Made by a program: the position numbers and the translations under genes | Source of the DNA: JAVWGW01 sp036651575 | GTDB lineage: Bacteria > Actinomycetota > Coriobacteriia > Coriobacteriales > Eggerthellaceae | DNA: 11,026 nucleotides | Assembly (NCBI GenBank): GCA_036651575.1 | Contig: JAVVXN010000046.1 | Coordinates: 1-11,026 of the forward strand | Direction: 5' to 3' | Shown here: positions 5,743-11,026 of the stretch, piece by piece | Layout of the letters: the number at the start of each line of letters is the position of its first letter | How positions within the stretch are numbered: the first letter of the stretch is position 1 | Notes under the pieces: model-generated | The model's input: the letters and a program-made list of their open reading frames with translations, nothing else | Told to the model about the DNA's origin: nothing | The model's database searches: none

Positions 5743-8400
5743 TTAGACCAAACCCCGTAATACGTACTGCAAAATACCACCATGATAGAAATAATGACCC
5801 TCGGTTGGAGTATCGACTCGCACGATTGCTTCGAAATCGATCGAAGCACCATCGGGTTTGAGGGCATGCACCTTCACGCATCCGGGTTGCGGGAGTCCTT
5901 CCGAAAAATCAATTGCCTCGATGTCAAACGTTTCGGTTCCGTCAAGTCCGAGACTGGCCTCATTGACCCCTTCGCTAAACTGTAAAGGCAAAATACCCAT
6001 GCCAATCAAGTTCGAGCGATGAATACGCTCGAAACTTTCGGCAAACGCTGCACGAATTCCAAGCAACATCGGGCCTTTCGCCGCCCAGTCACGAGACGAT
6101 CCACTGCCATACATCTTCCCCGCCAAAACGACAAGAGACTCCCCGGCAGCAGCGTAATGTTCAGCTGCATCAAAAATGGTTGTTATTTCGCCGGTTTGCA
6201 AATCGCGCGTCCATCCACCCTTTTTGCCCTCCGCCAACTTGTTTTGCAATTTCACGTTAGCAAACGTGCCGCGGGCCATAACCTCGTGATTGCCGCGACG
6301 AGCGCCATACGTATTAAAGTCAGCCGGGTTGACACCGTGCTCTTCGAGATAGCGTGCAGCGGGAGACCCCGCAGCGATTGAACCCGCCGGTGAAATATGA
6401 TCAGTCGTGATAAAGTCGCCCAAATTGGCCAGAACGCGTGCTCCCTGCACCGCGCAAGCCGGCTGAGGCGTCGCCGTCATAGCATCAAAATAGGGTGCCC
6501 GACGCACGTAGGTTGAATCTTCATCCCACACAAATGTCGCACTTGATTCACGGCCAAGCTGCTGCCACTTCTCGTCACCTTCAAACATGCCCTTGCTGCC
6601 CTCAGCAAAGAGCACTTCATTTACACACTGATCGACGAGGCCTTTGATCTCCGCGTCGGTCGGCCAAATATCACGAAGGTAAATTTCGTTGCCGCGGGCA
6701 TCAATTCCCAGCGCCTCTGTTTCAAAATCGAAATCCATCGTGCCAGCCAGGGCATAAGCAATAACCGTTGCCGGAGCACCAAGATAATTCTGGGATACAT
6801 CGGGAGAAATACGACCATCGAAATTACGATTACCCGAAAGGACACTGGTCAGCTCAATCGTTTCTGCAACGTCATGCATAACCGGCATCAACGGACCGGA
6901 ATTACCGATGCAGCTCATACAGCCGAAACCACAGGTATAAAAACCGAGACGCTGCAATCCCTCCAAAAGTCCCGCGCGCTCAAGCAACAACTCCGTTGCA
7001 TGACTACCGGGTGCCAAAATACACTTTGTCCACGGCTTGGGAGTCAATCCTGCATCAGCGGCCTTCTGGGCAATGAGACCGCAAGCAAGCATCATAGAGG
7101 GATCGGTCGCCGTCGTACAGCTGGTCACCGCGGCGATGGCGATAGCTCCATGGGTCAAAGCGTGCGTGACGCCGTCGATTTCAACCAAAACCCGCGTATC
7201 GGTCAATTCGCGGTCAGCGCAGATCTTCTCGATAGCCGACTTAGCCCCTGCAAGCGCAATTCGCTCATGGGGTCGCGAGGGGCCGGCGATTGTCGGCTCA
7301 ACCGTTGCTAGGTCAAGGGTAATCACTTCGGCATACGTGCGCGGCGATGCTGCGGGGTCGTTCCAAAAACCCTGCGCTTTCGCGTACGCCTCAACGAGTG
7401 CCACCTGCTCAGCACTGCGACCGGTCAGGCTTAAATAGTCGAGTGTCTGCTGATCGACCGGAAACAACGTACACGTGCTACCGTATTCGGGCGTCATATT
7501 TGACACACAGGATCGCTGGGTGGCGCTGAGGCTTTCAAGTCCGGGACCAAAGCACTCAACGAAGCACCCGACGACACCTTTTGCGCGAAGCACCTGGGCA
7601 AACGTGAGAGAAAGATCCATCGCACTCACCCCATCGGACAGCGCGCCTTCCAACTTCACGCCGACAACGCGAGGAACGAGTGTTGTGATAGGCTGGCCTA
7701 GAGCAGCAGCTTCCGCCTCGATGCCTCCAACACCCCAACCGAGCACCCCAATACCGTTCGCGGTCGGCGTGTGGCTGTCGGTACCCACCAGTGTGTCAAA
7801 ATAAGCGATCTCGCCTCCCGCCTCACCGTCAACCGTCATGACAACCGAAGCGAATTTTTCAATATTAAGCTGATGACAAATGCCCGCTCCCGGAGGAACA
7901 ATGCGTACGTTTTCAAAGGATTCCTGAGCCCACTTTAAGAAATCGTAGCGTTCCTGATTGCGCTCAAACTCCAGCTCCATATTTTTCGCCATAGCGCCGG
8001 CGCATCCCGCTTCGTCGGCAATAACGGAATGATCGATCACCAGATCGCACGGAATCTGCGGATTTACCTTCGCGGGATCGCCACCCAATTCATCGCACGC
8101 CTCGCGCATAACCGCAAAATCGACAAAAACAGGCACTCCGGTAAAATCCTGAAACAACACTCGTGCAGGGCTGAACTCGATTTCGCTTCCTACTGCTCCA
8201 GCACAACCAGCCTCGACAACGCGTCGAGCCAGAAGGGCCGCATCCTCATCAGAGGCGGCTTTGCGCAGCACGTTTTCGAGAAGCACCGTCAGCGAATAGG
8301 GAAGTTTTTCGGCTCCCTGAATCGAAGAAACAGGATAATACGTATAGGTTTTATCTCCAACTTTCAGCTGAGCTTGGCGGGAGGCACTATCATTACTCAT
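5743..8400 (-). CDS. acnA: Aconitate hydratase (AcnA/IRP1-type aconitase)
   Basis: Aconitase isomerises citrate to isocitrate through cis-aconitate using a [4Fe-4S] cluster, in the cytoplasm. The 885-residue length and domain order fit AcnA: the catalytic three-domain core, a linker at about 600-650, and the swivelling C-terminal domain. Cluster ligands are Cys428 in TSCTT and Cys494 and Cys497 in GFGCMSCIGNSGPL. Other landmarks are VGTDSHTPTANGIGVLGWGVGGIEAE (205-230), DHISPAGSI (667-675) and YGSGSSRDWAAKG (764-776), carrying the catalytic Ser and Arg. One oddity: most AcnA proteins read TSCTNTSNP, whereas this one reads TSCTTATDP, so the usual Asn after SCT is Thr. The ATG has AAAGGAA seven bases upstream. 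The gene lies 53 bases after icd on the same strand with no terminator between them, so the two are very likely cotranscribed. LeuC-type isomerases are shorter and lack the fused swivel domain. Confidence 0.95.
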   Translation of the reverse strand: MSNDSASRQAQLKVGDKTYTYYPVSSIQGAEKLPYSLTVLLENVLRKAASDEDAALLARRVVEAGCAGAVGSEIEFSPARVLFQDFTGVPVFVDFAVMREACDELGGDPAKVNPQIPCDLVIDHSVIADEAGCAGAMAKNMELEFERNQERYDFLKWAQESFENVRIVPPGAGICHQLNIEKFASVVMTVDGEAGGEIAYFDTLVGTDSHTPTANGIGVLGWGVGGIEAEAAALGQPITTLVPRVVGVKLEGALSDGVSAMDLSLTFAQVLRAKGVVGCFVECFGPGLESLSATQRSCVSNMTPEYGSTCTLFPVDQQTLDYLSLTGRSAEQVALVEAYAKAQGFWNDPAASPRTYAEVITLDLATVEPTIAGPSRPHERIALAGAKSAIEKICADRELTDTRVLVEIDGVTHALTHGAIAIAAVTSCTTATDPSMMLACGLIAQKAADAGLTPKPWTKCILAPGSHATELLLERAGLLEGLQRLGFYTCGFGCMSCIGNSGPLMPVMHDVAETIELTSVLSGNRNFDGRISPDVSQNYLGAPATVIAYALAGTMDFDFETEALGIDARGNEIYLRDIWPTDAEIKGLVDQCVNEVLFAEGSKGMFEGDEKWQQLGRESSATFVWDEDSTYVRRAPYFDAMTATPQPACAVQGARVLANLGDFITTDHISPAGSIAAGSPAARYLEEHGVNPADFNTYGARRGNHEVMARGTFANVKLQNKLAEGKKGGWTRDLQTGEITTIFDAAEHYAAAGESLVVLAGKMYGSGSSRDWAAKGPMLLGIRAAFAESFERIHRSNLIGMGILPLQFSEGVNEASLGLDGTETFDIEAIDFSEGLPQPGCVKVHALKPDGASIDFEAIVRVDTPTEGHYFYHGGILQYVLRGLV

Positions 8401-8453
8401 AAACGTTCCTTTTCTTTCATCTCAAACGAATACAACACGCCGATAAACACTAC

Positions 8454-9551
8454 TTAATCGTTTTTCTTCAGCACCTCAATAAGGGCATCAGTGAATTCAG
8501 TACAACTTGCAGCCGGCAAGGAAGATCCGGTAGCACGCCTGATATCGGCGGTTACCTGCGTCCCCTCCGCATACACAACACGGATGGCCTCGCGCACGCG
8601 AGCAGCGCACTCGAACTCGCCTAAATGATCGAGCATCATAGCGGCAGAAAGAATTTCTGCCGTGGGGTTAGCTATGTTCTTCCCCGCGATATCGGGAGCC
8701 GAGCCGTGCACCGCCTCAAATACCGCATAGTCTTTACCAATGTTGGCCCCGGGAGCAATACCCAGACCTCCTACGAGACCGGCACACAAATCACTGGCGA
8801 TATCGCCGTAAAGATTGGGGAATACGATAACGTCAAATTGCGAGGGATCCATCACGAGGTTCATGCATAAAGCGTCGACGATTCGATCTTCGAACTCGAT
8901 ACGACCTTCGTACTCCTGGGCAACCTCACGAGCAACGCAAAGGAACAACCCGTCGGAATATTTCATAATGTTGGCTTTGTGGACCGCCGTAACCTTTTTA
9001 CGTCCATGCTTGAGCGCGTATTCAAAAGCGTAGCGTACGATATTTTGCGTTGCCGTGATAGAGATCGGCTTAAGAGAAATGCCGGAATCGGGACGAATGC
9101 TACCAGCACCGTTTTTGTCGCAAAATTCAATAAGATCGACCACCGGCTGCGTACCCTCTTCGAACTCGATTCCCGCATAGAGATCTTCGGAGTTTTCGCG
9201 CACAATAACAAGATCGACATCGTCGTAACGACCCCCTGCCCCCGGGATCGAAAGAACCGGACGCAAACACACATACAAATCAAGCGATTTACGGAGTGCC
9301 ACATTGACACTTCTAAAACCCGTTCCCACCGGTGTCATTACGGGGCCTTTGATGGCAACTTTATTCCTTCGCACCGCCTCAATCGTGGAATCGGGCAGGG
9401 GAGTTCCCTCTTTTTCCACCAAATGAGCTCCCGCCTCAGCGATCTCCCACTCAATTTGAGCTCCAGCAGCTTTAAGCACACAACGCATGGCCGCCGAGGT
9501 TTCGGGGCCGATGCCATCTCCGGGAATCAAAGTTACGGTGTGCTGCGTCAT
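8454..9551 (-). CDS. icd: Isocitrate dehydrogenase, NAD-dependent type
   Basis: The enzyme oxidatively decarboxylates isocitrate to 2-oxoglutarate and CO2. The 365-residue protein belongs to the isocitrate/isopropylmalate dehydrogenase family: LIPGDGIGPE at 8-17, substrate-binding FRSVNVALRKSLDLYVCLRPV at 79-99, VRENSEDLYAG at 117-127, catalytic Lys192 in VHKANIMK, and metal-binding Asp250 and Asp254 in NLYGDIASD. The FRSVN motif with Ser81 and Asn83 separates it from isopropylmalate dehydrogenase (LeuB). In the cofactor loop, HGSAPDIAGKNIANP (282-296) has Asp-Ile where NADP enzymes such as E. coli Icd have Lys-Tyr, which indicates NAD+ use. This is residue-based inference. The ATG has AAAGGT six bases upstream. 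It is the first gene of the icd-acnA pair, supplying 2-oxoglutarate probably for glutamate synthesis. Citrate synthase is not nearby. Confidence 0.92.
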   Translation of the reverse strand: MTQHTVTLIPGDGIGPETSAAMRCVLKAAGAQIEWEIAEAGAHLVEKEGTPLPDSTIEAVRRNKVAIKGPVMTPVGTGFRSVNVALRKSLDLYVCLRPVLSIPGAGGRYDDVDLVIVRENSEDLYAGIEFEEGTQPVVDLIEFCDKNGAGSIRPDSGISLKPISITATQNIVRYAFEYALKHGRKKVTAVHKANIMKYSDGLFLCVAREVAQEYEGRIEFEDRIVDALCMNLVMDPSQFDVIVFPNLYGDIASDLCAGLVGGLGIAPGANIGKDYAVFEAVHGSAPDIAGKNIANPTAEILSAAMMLDHLGEFECAARVREAIRVVYAEGTQVTADIRRATGSSLPAASCTEFTDALIEVLKKND

Positions 9552-9581
9552 GCTTTACCTTTCTTTCGATTTCGTCCTACA

Positions 9582-9608
9582 AAACGATATGCGCCCTTCG
9601 GCGCATAT
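9582..9608 (-). terminator. Intrinsic terminator of the HEAT-like gene
   Basis: ATATGCGCC (9587-9595) pairs with GGCGCATAT (9600-9608) around a CTTC loop. On the minus strand it is followed by CGTTTTGT. It lies between the HEAT-like gene and icd, about 36 bases before the icd start, so an icd promoter must overlap this hairpin or icd relies on read-through. I could not identify a convincing icd promoter. Confidence 0.65.
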
Positions 9609-9614
9609 ACAAAA

Positions 9615-9634
9615 TGGGCACCCGTGGGCACCCA
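9615..9634. repeat. Tandem decamer, two copies of TGGGCACCC(G/A)
   Basis: TGGGCACCCG at 9615-9624 is followed directly by TGGGCACCCA at 9625-9634. It lies between the stop of the HEAT-like gene and its terminator. It could be chance or a small protein-binding site near the icd promoter region. Confidence 0.5.
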
Positions 9635-9639
9635 TCACT

Positions 9640-10242
9640 TTATTTCAGGTTAGCAACGATTTGAGCAGCGCGACGTCCGAGCGTCCCTCTGCCGTTGGTC
9701 GCATCAAAGGTCATGCGGGTCGTCAACGCCTGCTTGACGTTTTCGGAAAGCTTACCTTCCGAAAACGAAATTACCGCCACAAGCATGTCCTGAAACTCAG
9801 GATCCCCGTGATAGCATTGGATAGCCTCGTCGATGAGCGACCACACTTTTTCCGATCGGTTTTCCGTCGTTGCTCCCAGACGACACAAAAAGCGCATTGC
9901 AGCCAAGCGCACCGGCCCGCTGTCCTCATCAAAAAGCGCGGTTTCGGCACCAAGAATAGCTTTATCACATGCGCGTGAGTCCAGATCGACCAACGCCGTC
10001 ATGGCATCTAAGCACTCCCAGCGCGTTTGCGCCTCAGGACGATTGAGCGCATCGACAAGAGCGGCCGAATGAGGAATGAGCAACTCGGGTTTTTCGCGCG
10101 ATACGATAGCAAAAGCCGCCGCAGATACCTGTCGCGTACGACGCGACGACCCTGAAAGGTTTTCTGCCAAAGGGGTAAGCTTTGCTTCATCGCCCATGAC
10201 TTCTTGGGCGATATGTTCTGTTTCCTGCGATATTTCGCTCAC
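9640..10242 (-). CDS. HEAT-repeat-like helical protein of unknown function
   Basis: This 200-residue, soluble, almost entirely helical protein has no signal peptide or membrane segment. Residues about 34-144 read as three HEAT-like helix pairs: SRRTRQVSAAAFAIVSREKP, then EAQTRWECLDAMTALVDLDS with a following helix, then SGPVRLAAMRFLCRLGA and its partner. Each has the Arg/Trp-Ala-Leu spacing typical of these repeats. Such repeats form curved scaffolds for protein binding; no catalytic motif is visible. The N-terminal 30 residues are acidic, and the C-terminus (GRGTLGRRAAQIVANLK) is basic. The start is GTG at 10240-10242, supported by ACGGAGG eight bases upstream. A terminator hairpin separates it from icd, so a shared role with the citrate pathway is not implied. 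I do not recognise a specific family; it resembles conserved hypothetical proteins. Confidence 0.78.
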   Translation of the reverse strand: MSEISQETEHIAQEVMGDEAKLTPLAENLSGSSRRTRQVSAAAFAIVSREKPELLIPHSAALVDALNRPEAQTRWECLDAMTALVDLDSRACDKAILGAETALFDEDSGPVRLAAMRFLCRLGATTENRSEKVWSLIDEAIQCYHGDPEFQDMLVAVISFSEGKLSENVKQALTTRMTFDATNGRGTLGRRAAQIVANLK

Positions 10243-10300
10243 AGAGAAAGCCTCCGTTCGTATGAAAATGCTGTAAATTATCTAGTTTTTGACAGCTACC

Positions 10301-10306
10301 ATTATA
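10301..10306 (-). promoter_or_regulatory. Possible -10 element for the HEAT-like gene
   Basis: TATAAT, a consensus -10, reads on the minus strand about 60 bases before the GTG start. No good -35 stands at 16-18 bases, so the call is tentative. Confidence 0.35.
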
Positions 10307-10358
10307 CGCGAAGTTAGCGATCGCCTTCTGTGCAAGCGCAGAATTAACACGACGACGT

Positions 10359-10370
10359 GCTTATATAAGC
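10359..10370. repeat. Perfect 12-bp palindrome GCTTATATAAGC
   Basis: The palindrome lies in the middle of the divergent intergenic region. Its AT-rich core and symmetry suit a dimeric regulator site, but no regulator gene is next to it and no second copy was noticed in the window. Confidence 0.5.
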
Positions 10371-10455
10371 CCTGCGCGGGAAAAGAAGTCCTTTTAATTT
10401 CGGTGCCATCAGACAAGCAACGTCGAAAAGGCACAAGAGAGCAAATCCGCTTTAG

Positions 10456-10486
10456 TTTACGGAGCCCTCCACGCATCTGCTACACT
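10456..10486 (+). promoter_or_regulatory. Possible extended -10 promoter of the flavoprotein gene
   Basis: TGCTACACT provides a TG-extended -10 (TACACT at 10481-10486), about 45 bases before the ATG at 10531. A poor -35 (TTTACG at 10456-10461) lies at 19 bases. The CATGCAGA repeats sit just downstream and could affect initiation. Confidence 0.4.
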
Positions 10487-10530
10487 ACGAAACCATGCAG
10501 AGTGAAATCGCATGCAGAAAGGAATCTTTC

Positions 10531-11026
10531 ATGGAACGTCCGATGCGCAGAAAAAAGCAGGAAATAGACGAAGCGGGCCTTGCGGTAATTCTTGCCACGA
10601 GCACTTCAGGGGTTTTGGGCGTCAATGGCATCGACGGATTTCCCTATACGGTACCTCTCAGTTTTGCCCACGAGGGAAACGCGCTCTACTTTCACTGCGC
10701 TACCCAAGGTTACAAGCTTGATGCGCTCGCCGCTGACAATCGCGCCAGCTTCACCATCATCGCCGCCGACGAAATTGTACCCGCGAAGTTTACCACAAAA
10801 TTTCGCAGTATCATTACACAAGGCCGCACGCACTTCATCGAAAATGCTCCCGAAAAGCAGCACGCCCTCGAATTGCTCGTAGCAAAATACTCCCCCGGCT
10901 TCGAAGAAGCGGGTGCCAAAACCATCGCTAAAGAATGGGGCCAAACCCAGATCATTCGTTTCGACATAGAAAATATCTGTGGTAAAGAGGGCAGGGAATT
11001 CGTCAAGCTCAGGCCAACTCCCCCAC
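10531..11026 (+). CDS. NimA-like / pyridoxamine 5'-phosphate oxidase family flavoprotein, 3' truncated by window edge
   Basis: The frame is open from the ATG at 10531 to the window end (165 codons, no stop). It matches the FMN-binding split-barrel family that includes pyridoxamine-phosphate oxidase-like and nitroimidazole-resistance (NimA) proteins. Landmarks are MRRKKQEI at 5-12 (the family start is often MRRKD/E), GFPYTVPLSFAHEGNALYFHCATQGYKLDAL at 36-66 with His55 in the FHCA motif, NRASFTIIA (70-78), KFTTKFRSIITQGRTHFIE, and a C-terminal RFDIENICGKEGREFVK. NimA-type proteins are about 155-170 residues, so little is missing. AAAGGA lies seven bases upstream of the ATG. A role in flavin-dependent reduction is family knowledge; substrate and any drug resistance cannot be inferred. 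It is divergent from the HEAT-like gene. Confidence 0.88.
   Translation, partial: MERPMRRKKQEIDEAGLAVILATSTSGVLGVNGIDGFPYTVPLSFAHEGNALYFHCATQGYKLDALAADNRASFTIIAADEIVPAKFTTKFRSIITQGRTHFIENAPEKQHALELLVAKYSPGFEEAGAKTIAKEWGQTQIIRFDIENICGKEGREFVKLRPTPP

Larger units (their letters stand above)
10243..10530. other. Divergent intergenic region, 288 bases
   Basis: The region separates the HEAT-like gene and the flavoprotein gene. It holds probable promoters for both, a perfect 12-bp palindrome GCTTATATAAGC (10359-10370), and two copies of CATGCAGA (10494-10501 and 10511-10518) flanking the leader of the flavoprotein. Short open frames on both strands lack ribosome sites and protein-like composition. 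I see no tRNA or clear structured RNA. Confidence 0.6.

Noticed and set aside
8454..9551. Isopropylmalate dehydrogenase (LeuB) as the identity of this gene
   Set aside because: The FRSVNVALRK motif with the Ser-Val-Asn substrate signature, and aconitase rather than LeuC/LeuD next to it, favour isocitrate dehydrogenase.
8979..9653. 224-codon open frame on the + strand opposite icd
   Set aside because: It lies antisense to a clear isocitrate dehydrogenase, has Arg/His-rich low-complexity composition and no family motif; it is a shadow of the coding strand.
10288..10320. TTGACA on the + strand as a promoter -35
   Set aside because: No acceptable -10 follows at 16-18 bases; the nearest TATA-like element is far too close.
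10289..10567. Possible small gene in the divergent intergenic region
   Set aside because: The Arg/Cys-rich product has no family resemblance, and the frame overlaps the promoter, ribosome site and start of the flavoprotein gene.
1..11026. A defence island, mobile element, CRISPR array or biosynthetic cluster
   Set aside because: No transposase, integrase, recombinase, nuclease, regularly spaced repeat or secondary-metabolite gene is visible on either strand; the content is mostly housekeeping.

Overview
The window is a chromosomal housekeeping segment of roughly 50% GC. Protein types suggest a Gram-positive, probably anaerobic actinobacterium of the class Coriobacteriia (Eggerthellaceae-like): a DUF4013-type membrane protein, a large membrane protein of a family I recall from Gram-positive anaerobes, an AcnA-type aconitase next to an NAD-type isocitrate dehydrogenase, and a NimA-like flavoprotein. 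That placement is inference from protein resemblance; there is no rRNA or marker here to prove it. I see no tRNA, rRNA, CRISPR array, insertion sequence, phage gene or plasmid function.

Layout. 1-798 (+) is the C-terminal part of the chaperone HtpG, followed by two successive hairpins. 1001-1246 (+) is a small VF530/DUF2132 DNA-binding protein. It converges on a DUF4013-type membrane protein at 1292-2200 (-), and back-to-back hairpins separate the two. 2398-3380 (-) holds rplL and rplJ, encoding the ribosomal stalk proteins L7/L12 and L10. They are preceded by an L10-leader attenuator (about 3444-3563) and followed by a strong terminator at 2339-2375. 3665-5638 (-) is a large membrane-anchored protein of unknown function. 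5743-9551 (-) is an icd-acnA pair (NAD-type isocitrate dehydrogenase, then aconitase). Upstream of it lies a HEAT-repeat-like protein at 9640-10242 (-). A divergent 288-bp intergenic region leads to a NimA/pyridoxamine-oxidase-like flavoprotein that starts at 10531 (+) and runs off the end of the window.

How the genes work together. icd and acnA encode consecutive steps from citrate to 2-oxoglutarate, the oxidative arm that feeds glutamate synthesis. No citrate synthase is in the window. rplJ-rplL forms an autoregulated unit: the leader can fold either into an L10-binding structure plus terminator, or into a competing pairing that uses the same AAGACAGC segment. The remaining genes appear to be independent single-gene units.

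I found no clear undescribed multi-gene system. The points most worth a second look are the Asn-to-Thr change in the aconitase cluster motif, the uncharacterised 657-residue membrane protein, the VF530 gene in an apparent actinobacterial setting, and the visible switch in the L10 leader.
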